A stretch of 64,000 nt of DNA, taken from assembly GCA_963725395.1 (NCBI GenBank), contig CAVRYH010000013.1, forward strand, positions 579,288 to 643,287. Direction: 5' to 3'. This DNA is from Bog-756 sp963725395. Its GTDB lineage: Bacteria; Actinomycetota; Acidimicrobiia; Acidimicrobiales; RAAP-2. The notes beneath the pieces were generated by a model. The model had not been told where the DNA came from, did no database searches, and saw only the letters and a program-made list of their open reading frames with translations. Of the stretch, positions 9,261 to 18,875 are shown in pieces; the first letter of the stretch is position 1; each line of letters starts with the position of its first letter. The position numbers and the translations under genes are program-made.

Positions 9261-10700
9261 ATGGCCCTGCGTACGGCGGCACGATCGTGGACCTGCGGTG
9301 AGCGGACCGGCGGCTCGCCCCCGAGACCGCTCGGCCCGGGCGATGGGACCACGGGGCCCCGGCGTCGGCACCTGCGCCGGGCGCTCGCCGCCGCCGCATC
9401 CCTCACCGTCATGGTCGGACTGGTGGCCACCTCGGCGTTGGTCGGGGGGGCCGGACCGGCCGGGGCCGCACCGGTCCCGACGGGGCAGATCACCGGGACG
9501 GTCGTGATCCAGGACGCGCCAGTCGGCTTCACCGGGGAGGTCGGCTTGGTGGCCTGCCCGAGCACCACACCCTCGGTCGGCCTGTGCCCGTCTCCCCAGT
9601 ACACATTCTCCGGTTCCGGAGGCAGCTACACGCTCACCCTGGCCGCCGGCACCTGGACGGTGTACACCTTCTACGTCGCCGGCCCGCAGGGGGGCGCCTT
9701 CGTCGGCAGGCCCCACACCGTCGCCGTCGCCCCCGGGGCGACGGTCCGGCTGAACGTCGCCGTCCACTACCAGGTGCCGAGCAGCCTGGCGGGAACGGCC
9801 ACGGTGACCGGCGTGCCCTCGGGGGTGACCATCGACCAGGTCCAGGTGACGGCGTGCCCGTCGTCGACGCCGCTGGTCGATGAGGCGCCCTCGCCGTTGT
9901 GCGCCACCGACTACCTCGCGCAAGGATCGGACCAGTACTCCCTCCCCACGTTGTACAAGGGGACGTGGTTGCTCTATGTCGGCTACTACACCCTGTTCGG
10001 GCTGACGATCGTGTCCAACCCGCTCACCGTCACCATCAAGAAGGACACCTCGGGCACGGACGATCTCACCGTCCGCTACCAGAGGCCGGCCAACGCCCTG
10101 GTCGAGGGTTCGGTCACGGTGGCCGGAGCGCCATCCGGATTCTCGGGGCTGGTCGGCGTCGGTGGCTGCCCGGCGGTCGGCGGCTCGCCGGCCCTCTGCG
10201 GCAACCCCTACTACACGCTCGCCTTCGACGGAAGCTACGAGCTGGTGGTCCCGGCCGGGCAGTGGGACCTGGCCGGCTTCTACGAACTGGCCCCCTTCGG
10301 CGGTCAGTTCCTCAGTGCCACCCAGGGCGTCAAGCTGGTGGGCGGGACCATCGTCTCGCTCAACTTCAAGGTGCCCTACAAGAAGCCGGCGACCATCACC
10401 TCGACGGTGACGGTGACCGGCGTCCCCGCCGGCCAGACCGTCGAGGCCACCACCTTGACGGCCTGCCCGAGCGAGTTCCCCGACGTCGGCGGGGTCCAAC
10501 CCATCGAGTGCGTCGACAGCTTCAGTCCCGCGGGTGAACCGAACACCATCGCCACGCTTCCCGCCGGCAAGTGGCTCCTCTACCCGGGGTACGAGACGGC
10601 CTCCCTCAACGAGGTGACTGCCACCACGGCCACCAAGGTGACGCTGGTGGCCGGGCGCACCAAGGTGAAGAACCTCTCCGTCGCCTACCAGGCCGGCTGA
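9261..10700 (+). CDS. secreted protein with four Cys-pair beta-repeats (function unknown)
   Basis: A 479-residue secreted protein. An Arg-rich n-region (RRRHLRRALAAAAS) precedes a hydrophobic core and an AGAAP-type cleavage region near residue 70. The mature part is four tandem modules of about 95-105 residues. Each begins with a strand like GTVVIQDAPVGF or STVTVTGVPAG, then an [AG]CP stretch with a second Cys 9-15 residues later, then an aromatic-rich strand such as YTLTLAAGTWTVYTFYVAG. The modules look like carboxypeptidase-regulatory/CNA-B-like beta sandwiches, each with a likely disulfide. The start is backed by GAGAGGAG upstream and a possible TACTGT -10 at 9231. It may be a surface or adhesive protein; that is inference. 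Confidence 0.75.
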   Translation: MALRTAARSWTCGERTGGSPPRPLGPGDGTTGPRRRHLRRALAAAASLTVMVGLVATSALVGGAGPAGAAPVPTGQITGTVVIQDAPVGFTGEVGLVACPSTTPSVGLCPSPQYTFSGSGGSYTLTLAAGTWTVYTFYVAGPQGGAFVGRPHTVAVAPGATVRLNVAVHYQVPSSLAGTATVTGVPSGVTIDQVQVTACPSSTPLVDEAPSPLCATDYLAQGSDQYSLPTLYKGTWLLYVGYYTLFGLTIVSNPLTVTIKKDTSGTDDLTVRYQRPANALVEGSVTVAGAPSGFSGLVGVGGCPAVGGSPALCGNPYYTLAFDGSYELVVPAGQWDLAGFYELAPFGGQFLSATQGVKLVGGTIVSLNFKVPYKKPATITSTVTVTGVPAGQTVEATTLTACPSEFPDVGGVQPIECVDSFSPAGEPNTIATLPAGKWLLYPGYETASLNEVTATTATKVTLVAGRTKVKNLSVAYQAG

Positions 10701-10760
10701 GCCCGGCGCCACCCCCGTCGGCCCGGGACCGACCCCACCGCCGGCTGCCAGAATGACCGC

Positions 10761-12950
10761 ATGAACGCCGACGAGGTGCCCCCGTCCGAGGACCGATGGC
10801 GGGCCCGGGCCCGCTCCGTCGTTGCGGCAATGACACCGGAGGAGAAACTGTGGTGCCTGGACGGCGACGCGCCGTTCTGGGCCGGGCTGACCTATCTCGG
10901 GGAGGACGGCTACCACAAGAGTCCCTTCCGTGCGGCCCAGGTTGAGCGCCTCGGTCTGCCGGGATTCGCGTTCTCCGACGGCCCCCGTGGGGTGGTGGTC
11001 GACCAGGCCACGTGCTTCCCGGTGAGTATGGCCCGGGGGGCGACCTGGGACGTCGACCTGGAGGAACGCATCGGCGACGCCATCGGGAAGGAGCTCCGAG
11101 CCGTCGGTGCCGATCTGTTCGGCGGCGTGTGCGTGAACGTGCTGCGGCACCCGGCGTGGGGGAGGGCACAGGAGACCTACGGCGAGGACCCCCACCATGT
11201 GGGGGAGATGGGCGCGGCACTGACCCGAGGGGTCCAACGCCACGCCATGGCCTGTGTCAAGCACTTCGCCTGCAACTCCATGGAGAATGCCCGGTTCCAG
11301 GTCGACATCACCGTGGACGAGGCCGCCCTCCACGAGGTCTACCTGCCCCACTTCAAGCGCATCGTCGACGAGGGCGTCGCCGTGGTGATGAGCGCCTACA
11401 ACAGCGTGAACGGCGACTGGTGTGGTGACAACCGGACCCTGTTGACCCGAGTCCTGCGCGACGAATGGGGATTCGACGGTTTCGTGATCAGCGACTGGAT
11501 CTTCGGGATACGCGACGCTGCCCGGTCGGTCCGGGCCGGGCTCGACGTGGAGATGCCCTACCGGATGATCCGGGCCCAGCATCTGGCGGCGGCGCTGGAC
11601 GGGGACGAGGTGTCCTGGTCCGAGGTCGATCGGTCGGTCGAACGGGTCGTGGCCACCCGGCTGCGTTTCGACGAGGTCCTGTCCCGCCCCGTCGGCGACC
11701 GGAGCGTCCTGGCCTGCGCCGAGCACCGTGCCCTGGCTCGCGAGGCGGCGGCCAAGTCGGTCGTCCTCCTGCGCAACCAGCCGGTCGACGGACGACCGGT
11801 TCTACCCCTCGACCCGGCGGTGCTGTCATCGGTGGCCCTGTTCGGCGGACTGGCCGCGGCAGTCAACCTGGGTGACGGCGGCTCGAGCGACGTCTGGGCA
11901 CCGGAGGTGGCGACGGTGGCGGATGGGATTCGTGCCGCCATCCCCGGGGCCACGGTGGTGGTGGACGACGGTTCGGACCCCGCCCGGGCGGCGGCACGGG
12001 CCACCGACGCCGACGTGGCCCTGGTGGTGGTGGGCTACACCCGGGACGACGAAGGTGAGTTCATCGGCGAGTTCGCCAGCGCCCAACTCGTGGACCTGTT
12101 CCCTCCCGAGGACGATCCCGGGCTCGTGGCCACCTTCGAGGCCGGGATCGCCACCGAGCGGTTGGTCGAGCCGCCGGCCCACGTGGTCGAGCGGTCCCGA
12201 CCGGGGGGGTTCGCCGAGGGGGGCGACCGAGTCTCGCTACGCCTGCACGACGACGACGTCGCCCTCATCGGGGCCGTCGCGGCGGCCAACCCGCGGACCG
12301 TCGTCGCCCTGGTGGCCGGGAGCGCGGTCGTGGTCTCCGAATGGGACGAGCGCGTCCCGGCCGTGGTCCAGTCGTGGTACTCGGGGATGGAGGGAGGCCA
12401 CGGCCTCGCCGACGTGCTGTGCGGCCGGACCGACGCCGCCGGCCGGCTCCCGTTCAGCGTGCCGCGTCGGGAGTCGGACCTGCCCGAGTTCGAGGCTTCG
12501 GCCACGTCGTTCACCTACGGCGCGTTCCACGGCTACTGGCACCTGGAACACCGGGGGACCCAACCCGCCTACCCGTTCGGATTCGGGCTCAGCTACACCG
12601 ACTTCGTCCTCCATGAGGCCGAGGCGACCATGGTCGACGGGGAGTTGAACCTGCGGGTGAAGGTCTCCAACCGCGGTGGTCGTCACGGGTCCGATGTGGT
12701 GCAGGTCTATGCCCGCAGATCGGACTCGGGGCGCCCGGCCCGCCTGGCGGGCTTCTCCCGGATCGAGCTCGACGCCGGTCGGGCGTCGAGCGTCGACATC
12801 GCCATTCCCTTCCCGGGTCTCGCCCTGCGTGACGTCCGGTCCCACTCCATGGTGGTCCCCCCCGGGCGCTACGAGTTGAGGGTGGCCCACCACGCGTGCG
12901 ACCCGGGCATCGTGGTGGAGGCCGTCATCGGCGCTGACGGGCGGTCCTAA
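10761..12950 (+). CDS. glycoside hydrolase family 3 (beta-glucosidase-like), cytoplasmic form
   Basis: A 729-residue GH3 enzyme that hydrolyses beta-linked glucosides or xylosides from the non-reducing end. Visible family marks are SDGPRG near residue 75, KHFACNS, MSAYNSVNG and VISDWIFG, in which Asp about 245 is the expected nucleophile. The alpha/beta sandwich domain follows (SVVLLRNQ onward), then a C-terminal fibronectin-III-like domain opened by YPFGFGLSYTDF. No signal peptide is visible, so it probably acts inside the cell on imported oligosaccharides. The hexamer CAGAAT ends 6 nt upstream of the ATG and no Shine-Dalgarno is seen. A second, membrane-anchored GH3 enzyme lies at 56981. 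Confidence 0.9.
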   Translation: MNADEVPPSEDRWRARARSVVAAMTPEEKLWCLDGDAPFWAGLTYLGEDGYHKSPFRAAQVERLGLPGFAFSDGPRGVVVDQATCFPVSMARGATWDVDLEERIGDAIGKELRAVGADLFGGVCVNVLRHPAWGRAQETYGEDPHHVGEMGAALTRGVQRHAMACVKHFACNSMENARFQVDITVDEAALHEVYLPHFKRIVDEGVAVVMSAYNSVNGDWCGDNRTLLTRVLRDEWGFDGFVISDWIFGIRDAARSVRAGLDVEMPYRMIRAQHLAAALDGDEVSWSEVDRSVERVVATRLRFDEVLSRPVGDRSVLACAEHRALAREAAAKSVVLLRNQPVDGRPVLPLDPAVLSSVALFGGLAAAVNLGDGGSSDVWAPEVATVADGIRAAIPGATVVVDDGSDPARAAARATDADVALVVVGYTRDDEGEFIGEFASAQLVDLFPPEDDPGLVATFEAGIATERLVEPPAHVVERSRPGGFAEGGDRVSLRLHDDDVALIGAVAAANPRTVVALVAGSAVVVSEWDERVPAVVQSWYSGMEGGHGLADVLCGRTDAAGRLPFSVPRRESDLPEFEASATSFTYGAFHGYWHLEHRGTQPAYPFGFGLSYTDFVLHEAEATMVDGELNLRVKVSNRGGRHGSDVVQVYARRSDSGRPARLAGFSRIELDAGRASSVDIAIPFPGLALRDVRSHSMVVPPGRYELRVAHHACDPGIVVEAVIGADGRS

Positions 12951-12970
12951 CGGCGGGCGCCCAGAACGCG

Positions 12971-12986
12971 GCACCGCCCGGTGCCC
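12971..12986. terminator. short hairpin between convergent GH3 and ftsH genes
   Basis: GGCACC and GGTGCC form a 6-bp stem with a GCCC loop in the 49-bp gap between the two converging genes. There is no T-tract, so termination is only suggested by position. Confidence 0.3.
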
Positions 12987-12999
12987 GTCGATCGACCGG

Positions 13000-15273
13000 T
13001 CAGCGCGACGCCGGGGGCGGCGGGGGCGGGGGCCAGGGAGACTGCTTCGGCCAATGGGCCGGTGCCGGCTTGGCCGGCAGCGGCGTCGGAGCCTGAGCCT
13101 GGGGCCGGTGCCCGTTCGGCGGGGGAGGGGGCCACGGCTCGGTGCCGGGATGCCCGTCGACCGGCGGTGCGGAACCATCCGGTGGTTGGTCGGCGGTATG
13201 GCTGGCTCCCGACACCCCGGAGTCGACCGGTGCCTCTGCCTCGGTCGCCCCGGACTGCTCGGCCGAACCGGCGGGGGCACCGTTACCCGAGGAGCCGTCG
13301 GCCTGGTCGGGGGGGCCGTCGGCATCGTCCGATCCGGTCGGGCCGTGCTGGGCGGCGACGAAGATAGGTGGCACCGACTTGACCCCGTGCTCGTGGACCG
13401 GTCGACCGTAGGCGGTGTCGACCAGGCGGCCCACCGTCTCCCCGTCGATGGTCTCCTCGTCGAGGAGCGCACGGGCCACCGCGTCGAGACCGCCCCGGTG
13501 CCGGGCCAGGACCTCGAGGGCCCGCTGTTCCTGCTCCCGCAGGATGATCTCGACCTCGTCGTCGATGATCTGGCTGGTGTGCTCGGAGTAGTCGCGGGTG
13601 TGCATGAGGTCCTCGCCGAGGAACACCTGGCCCTGGGACCCCCAGGCCATCGGGCCGATCTTGTCGCTCATGCCCCACTCGCGCACCATCTTGCGGGCCA
13701 GCTCGGTGTTGCCGACCAGGTCGTTGCTGGCCCCGGTGGACAGGTCGCCGTACACGAGGAGCTCGGCGGCACGACCGCCCATACGCACGGCCAGGGAGTC
13801 CTCGATGTGCTGGCGCGGGTGGATGTGGCGCTCCTCCATGGGGAGCTGCATGGTCACCCCGAGGGCCATACCGGTCGGGAGGATGGTCACCTTGTGCACG
13901 GGGTCGGCGTCGGGCAGCACGTAGGCGAGCACGGCGTGGCCGCCCTCGTGGAAGGCCACGCGCTCCTTCTCCGCATTGGAGAGCACCAGGCTCTCGCGCC
14001 GCTGGCCCATGAGCACCCGGTCCCGTGACGCCTCGAAGTCGACGTTCTGGATGACCTTGGACCCGCGCCGCACCGCGTGCAGAGCCGCCTCGTTGACCAG
14101 GTTGGCCAGGTCGGCACCGCTCATGCCCGGGGTCCCCCGCGCCACCGTGCCGAGGTCGACGCTCGGATCGACCCGCTTGTCCTTGCAGTGCACCTGAAGG
14201 ATGGGTAGCCGTTCGTCGAGGTCGGGGAGGGGTACCACGATCTGGCGGTCGAAGCGGCCGGGCCGGAGGATGGCCGCGTCCAGGATGTCGGGGCGGTTGG
14301 TGGCGGCCATCACCACGATGCCCTCGGTGGGGTCGAACCCGTCCATCTCCGACAGCATCTGGTTGAGGGTCTGCTCGCGCTCGTCGTGGCCGCCCCCGAG
14401 CCCCGCACCGCGCTTGCGGCCGATGGAGTCGATCTCGTCGATGAACACGATGGCCGGGGCCTGCTTGCGGGCGGTGGCGAACAGGTCACGGACACGGCTG
14501 GCCCCCACGCCGACGAACATCTCCATGAAGTCGGATCCGCTGACCGACATGAAGGGGACCCCGGCCTCGCCGGCGACGGCGCGGGCCAAAAGGGTCTTCC
14601 CCGTGCCCGGGGGGCCGACCAGCAGGATCCCCTTGGGGATGCGGGCCCCGATGTCCTTGAACCGGGCCGGGGTCTTCAAGAAGTCGACCACCTCGCTGAT
14701 CTCCAGCTTGACCCCGTCGTAGCCGGCCACGTCGTCGAACGTCGTGGAGGGACGTTCGGTCGAGTAGAGCTTGGCCTTCGATCGGCCGATGGACATGATG
14801 CTTCCCATTTGACCCTGCGCCTTTCGGCTGATGTAGAAGAAGATCCCACCGAGGATGGCGAAGGGCAGGACCCACTCCAACAAGATGCCCACCAGCGGGT
14901 TCGTGGTTCCGGGGCTGAGGTGGTAGTTGGAGCCGAGCGGCTTGAGCGCGTTGAGCTCCGAGTCGACGATCGGGTTGGGTCCGTTGACGGTGAAGGTGCC
15001 GCCGTTCGACAGGTCGCCGGTGATCACCCCGGTGGACAGGTCGACGGTGGCGTTCTTGATCTGCTTGCTCTGGATGTCCGAGAGGAACGTGTTGTAGGTG
15101 AGCGTATTCGTCTTCGCCTTGTTCACCAGGCTCGGGACGATGAGCACCGCCAGCACCGCCACGAGGATCACCACATAGAGCAGCATGCGGTTCTTGTTCT
15201 GGCCGGGCGCTTCCTGCCCGGGGCCACCGGTGGCCGGCGGGCCGCCAGGCACGTTGGGGTTTGGCGGAGTCAC
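13000..15273 (-). CDS. ftsH: ATP-dependent zinc metalloprotease FtsH
   Basis: A 757-residue membrane-bound AAA+ protease that degrades misassembled membrane proteins and some regulators. Two N-terminal membrane segments (about 30-48 and 127-148) flank an extracytoplasmic domain. The AAA module has Walker A GPPGTGKT (220-227), Walker B IVFIDE (275-280) and the second region of homology NRPDILDAAILRPGRFDR (about 326-343). The zinc site is HEGGH (442-446). The C-terminal tail of about 150 residues is low-complexity, rich in Pro, Gly, Asp and Ser, longer than usual and ending in poly-Pro. Start GTG 15273 is supported by minus-strand TAGCAT ending 6 nt upstream, so the mRNA may be leaderless. Confidence 0.95.
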   Translation of the reverse strand: MTPPNPNVPGGPPATGGPGQEAPGQNKNRMLLYVVILVAVLAVLIVPSLVNKAKTNTLTYNTFLSDIQSKQIKNATVDLSTGVITGDLSNGGTFTVNGPNPIVDSELNALKPLGSNYHLSPGTTNPLVGILLEWVLPFAILGGIFFYISRKAQGQMGSIMSIGRSKAKLYSTERPSTTFDDVAGYDGVKLEISEVVDFLKTPARFKDIGARIPKGILLVGPPGTGKTLLARAVAGEAGVPFMSVSGSDFMEMFVGVGASRVRDLFATARKQAPAIVFIDEIDSIGRKRGAGLGGGHDEREQTLNQMLSEMDGFDPTEGIVVMAATNRPDILDAAILRPGRFDRQIVVPLPDLDERLPILQVHCKDKRVDPSVDLGTVARGTPGMSGADLANLVNEAALHAVRRGSKVIQNVDFEASRDRVLMGQRRESLVLSNAEKERVAFHEGGHAVLAYVLPDADPVHKVTILPTGMALGVTMQLPMEERHIHPRQHIEDSLAVRMGGRAAELLVYGDLSTGASNDLVGNTELARKMVREWGMSDKIGPMAWGSQGQVFLGEDLMHTRDYSEHTSQIIDDEVEIILREQEQRALEVLARHRGGLDAVARALLDEETIDGETVGRLVDTAYGRPVHEHGVKSVPPIFVAAQHGPTGSDDADGPPDQADGSSGNGAPAGSAEQSGATEAEAPVDSGVSGASHTADQPPDGSAPPVDGHPGTEPWPPPPPNGHRPQAQAPTPLPAKPAPAHWPKQSPWPPPPPPPASR

Positions 15274-15279
15274 CCCATC

Positions 15280-15366
15280 ATGCTATTCGCCCCGGGGGAC
15301 GTTTGAGGCATCGGTGCCCCACCGCGCCCGGCCCGCCGCCTGGGGTGACCCTGGCCTCGGTAACGT
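15280..15366. promoter_or_regulatory. divergent leaderless-type promoters for ftsH and the CAAX protease
   Basis: On the minus strand TAGCAT (15285-15280) ends 6 nt before the ftsH GTG. On the plus strand TAACGT (15361-15366) ends 6 nt before the GTG at 15373. An AGGAGG lies between TAACGT and that GTG but abuts the start codon directly, too close to act as a normal Shine-Dalgarno, which favours leaderless initiation. Confidence 0.45.
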
Positions 15367-15372
15367 AGGAGG

Positions 15373-16383
15373 GTGATCGAGCGGTCCGAATCCGAAGCGG
15401 GCCCCCGCGTCCCCGGTTCCGGCGGGTCAACCGGCGAGCCCGTCCCGGTGGCGGGCCGACCACCCACCGGATGGGCCCCGCCGCCGCCCACGACCCCCCC
15501 GCCGGGGTGGATGCCCCGGGGGGCGGAACCAAACCAGGGGCAGGGACCGCAACAGGGTGGGCCAGCCGGGGACCGAGACGTGTCCCTCGGCCTCCAGCTC
15601 GACGCCGGCGCGGCGCCGGACACCAGGTCGTCAGCCTGGATGTGGTTGTTGTTCGCCGCGCTCGGGTTCATCGGGGGACAGGTGGTCGCCGCGGTATTCG
15701 CGGGGATCGCCGCGGCCGTCAGCGGAAACACCAGCTCGCTCACCGCCATCGCCAAGCTGAGCGAGCCGCCCACCTGGTACATCGTCTCGACCCTGCTCGG
15801 ACTGTGGGCCGGCTTCTTCGGCTCCGCGTGGCTGGCCACCGGGGTGAAGGGCACCAAGAGCTTCCGGCGCGACCTAGGGCTGCGCTTCCGGTGGATCGAC
15901 CTCGTGGGAATCCCGATCGGTGTGGGCGGCCAGTTCCTCGTGGCCCTCATCTACATCCCCATCTCCCACCACGTGCACGACTTCAACCAGAAGTTCGACG
16001 CTCCGAGCCAGCGGCTCACCGGGGGTTCCCACGGCACCTCGTTCGTCATCATCGCCCTCCTCACAGTGGTCGGAGCCCCGTTCTTCGAGGAGTTGTTCTT
16101 CCGTGGCGTGCTCCTGCGCTCGTTGGCCCGTCTGTTCGGGCGGGTCGGCCGCTGGGTCGGGCCGACCCTCGCCGTGGTGGTGACCGGGATCCTCTTCGGC
16201 CTGGCGCACGCCGAGTCGCTCCAGCTCCTGGGCCTGGCCCTGTTCGGGATCATCCTCTCGGTGGTCTCCTACCGGACCGGTCGCCTGGGGATGAACATGG
16301 TCGCCCACGCCTCGTTCAACCTTGTGGCCGTGGCCGCCGCCGTGATGTGGCCGCTGGCTTTCGGCAACGGGATCCTGTTCTGA
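15373..16383 (+). CDS. CPBP family intramembrane (CAAX/bacteriocin-type) metalloprotease
   Basis: A 336-residue membrane protein. A proline-rich, glycine-rich cytoplasmic head of about 85 residues precedes roughly eight hydrophobic segments. The abortive-infection/CAAX protease motifs are complete: EELFFR (about 239-244), FGLAH further on, and HASFN near the C-terminus. These provide the Glu and His residues of an intramembrane glutamate-type protease. Bacterial members process or tolerate peptides; the substrate here is unknown. The GTG start follows TAACGT by 6 nt. The next gene begins 2 nt after the stop, so the two are co-transcribed. Confidence 0.85.
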   Translation: MIERSESEAGPRVPGSGGSTGEPVPVAGRPPTGWAPPPPTTPPPGWMPRGAEPNQGQGPQQGGPAGDRDVSLGLQLDAGAAPDTRSSAWMWLLFAALGFIGGQVVAAVFAGIAAAVSGNTSSLTAIAKLSEPPTWYIVSTLLGLWAGFFGSAWLATGVKGTKSFRRDLGLRFRWIDLVGIPIGVGGQFLVALIYIPISHHVHDFNQKFDAPSQRLTGGSHGTSFVIIALLTVVGAPFFEELFFRGVLLRSLARLFGRVGRWVGPTLAVVVTGILFGLAHAESLQLLGLALFGIILSVVSYRTGRLGMNMVAHASFNLVAVAAAVMWPLAFGNGILF

Positions 16384-16384
16384 G

Positions 16385-18875
16385 ATGAGCGCTCCCGTCG
16401 CCGTGGCACCGGCGGAGTCGGCGGAACCGGTCGTCGGGGCGACCGCGTCGAAGAGCCGGCCGGGCCTCCTCGGCCGCCTCGGCCGCCGGTCGGCGTGGCC
16501 GGGTTGGGCCAACCTGGTGGCCGTAGCCGGAGTGACCCTGGTGGCGCTGAGCCAGCTGCACCCCTCCTTGCTGCTCGCCAACACCACCACCGCCGGCGGC
16601 GACACCGGGGCCCACGTGATGCTGCCCGCGTACATGGAATCCCATCTGCTCACCCACGGCCAGCTCACCGGGTGGGATCCGGACTGGTACGACGGCTTCC
16701 CCCTCTACACCTTCTACTTTCCGCTGCCCGGACTGATCACGGTCCTGTTCCACGCACTCGTCTCCTACGACATCGCCTTCAAGCTCGTGACCGTGCTCGG
16801 CACGCTCACCCTGCCCGTCTGCACCTGGGCGTTCGGCCGCCTGGCCGGGCTGCGCGACCCGGCCCCCGCCTGCATGGCCGCCGCCACACTGGGCTTCCTC
16901 TTCGAGCCCAGCTTCTCCATCTACGGGGGCAACATCTTGTCCACGCTGGCGGGGGAGTACTCGTTCTCGCTCAGCCTGTCGTTCGCCCTGCTCTTCCTCG
17001 GGGTGTTCGCCGCCGGACTGCGGACCGGCAGGTACCGCGTCCTCGCCGCCGTGCTGTTCGCGGTCACGTTGCTCTGCCACCTGCTCCCTGCCCTATTCGC
17101 CGCGGCCGGCGCCGTCGTGCTCCTGCTGCTCGACGCCGACGTCCTGCGGGGCGCCCGCCTCGGGCGGGCCGCGGCAGTGGCCCGCCGGCGGTGGTCGCGG
17201 AGGCTGACCTGGGCGGTGGTGGTCGGAGCGATCGGGGCGGGTCTGGCTGCCTGGTGGCTGGTCCCCTTCGCCACCGAGGAGGCCTACACGACCAACATGG
17301 GGTACACCAAGGTGCTCGGCTTCCCCCATCTGCTGTTCCCGGGGTCGGCCCACTGGGTTCTGGCCGCCGATGCCGTGGGACTGGTGGCCATGGTGATCCG
17401 GCGCAACCGGGTCGCGCTCTTCATCGCGCTGATGGCCGGCGTCTCCGCCGCCGCGGTGTGCTTTGATCCGGCCAACAAGCTCTACAACGCCCGGTTCCTA
17501 CCCTTCTGGTTCCTCTGCCTCTATCTCATGGCCGGCTATGCGCTGGCCGAGACCGTGGCCGCGGTGGCCCGGTGGAACCGCCGCCGCCGGCTCGAGCTCT
17601 GGGTGACGGTGGTCCGCGAGCGGCGTCATGGCGGCCCGGGGGATGTCCTGGCGCCCCGGGGACCGGATCAGCCGTTTCCGCCGACCGACACCTGACGGCA
17701 ATCCGCCCGGCGCGGTGGTCGGCCCGATCGTCGCCCTGGCGGCGATCTGCCTCGCCGTCGTGCCGCCCATGGTGCTGTCGGTATCCACCCTCTCCTCGGT
17801 GGGCGTGACCGTGGGCGCCGACCAGCCGAGCGCGTGGGCGGAGTGGAACTACTCGGGCTACCAGGAGAAGCCGGACTACCCCGAGTACAACGCCGTCATC
17901 AAGATGATGGCCCGGGTCGGCGCCACCGACGGCTGTGGCCGGGCCATGTGGGAGTACGACCCCTCGCTCAACCGGTTCGGCACGACCATGTCCCTCATGC
18001 TGCTGCCCTACTGGACCAACGGTTGCGTCGACTCGATGGAGGGCCTGCTGTTCGAATCCTCGACCACCACGCCCTTCCACTTCATCAACCAGAACGAGCT
18101 ATCGGTGAACCCGTCGGACGCCGTCGTCGGGCTCCCCTACGGGGGGCTCAACGTCCCCTTGGGCATCGAGCATCTCCAACAGCTCGGCGTGCGGTACTTC
18201 CTGGCTTCCTCCAGCACGGTCGAGCAGGCCGCAGCCGCCGACCCGAACCTCACCCAGATCGCCTCCAGCGGACCCTGGGACACCGTCTACAACGGCGAGA
18301 CGCTCGACACGACGTGGAAGGTCTACGCGGTGTCGGACTCGTCGTTGGTCCAGCCGCTGCCCGATCAGCCGGTGGTGTGGAAGGGCGTCGAGCCCGCCCA
18401 GAGCAGCTGGCTCTCCCCGGCGGTCAGCTGGTACGACGATCCGACCCGGTGGGACGTGGTGCCGGCGGCCGGCGGCCCGGCCTCGTGGCCACGGGTGGCG
18501 GCCTCGGTCACTCGGCCGAGCGTGGTGCCCGAGCCGAAGACCGTTGTCTCCGACGTGGTCCAGACCGACAGCTCGGTCTCGTTCCATGTCGACCGGGTGG
18601 GCACGCCCGTCGAGGTCAAGGTGTCGTACTTCCCCAACTGGACGGCCTCGGGGGCAGACGGTCCGTGGCGTGTGGCCCCCAACCTCATGGTGGTAGTGCC
18701 GACCAGTCACGACGTGACGCTCACCTACGGCACGTCCGGACCGCAACGGGCCGGGGAGTTGATCACCCTCGTGGCGCTGGCGGCCGCCGCGGCCGTGGCG
18801 ATCAGCGGACGCCGGGCGCGGCGGCGCAGGCGCACATCGGCCGACCCGCCGAGGGTGAGCCCCCCCACGCGGTGA
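16385..18875 (+). CDS. multi-pass membrane protein, PTPS-related/GT-C-like (frameshifted in this sequence)
   Basis: Across one frame break this is a protein of about 830 residues. The N-terminal half has many membrane helices. After the first helix comes an extracytoplasmic loop GGDTGAHVMLPAYMESHLLT, followed by GWDPDWYDGFPLYTFYFPLPG, features of the 6-pyruvoyl-tetrahydropterin-synthase-related membrane family, which looks like a GT-C glycosyltransferase. The C-terminal half is an extracytoplasmic beta-rich domain (YFPNWTASGADGPWRVAPN), a final helix and a basic tail. The first frame runs to 17695 and the second is open from 17628. The break lies in that overlap, within G/C runs such as CCCGGGGG. 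It ends with a 4-bp overlap on the LON gene. The substrate is unknown; lipid-linked sugar transfer is inferred. Confidence 0.75.

Noticed and set aside
8967..11726. Long open frame (919 codons) on the minus strand, antisense to the secreted repeat protein and the GH3 gene
   Set aside because: GC-rich codon bias opens long antisense frames; the product is Gly/Arg/His-rich with no domain, while the plus strand has two clear protein families.
15367..15372. AGGAGG as the ribosome-binding site of the CAAX protease gene
   Set aside because: It touches the GTG start with no spacer, so it cannot work normally; no better-placed in-frame start follows.
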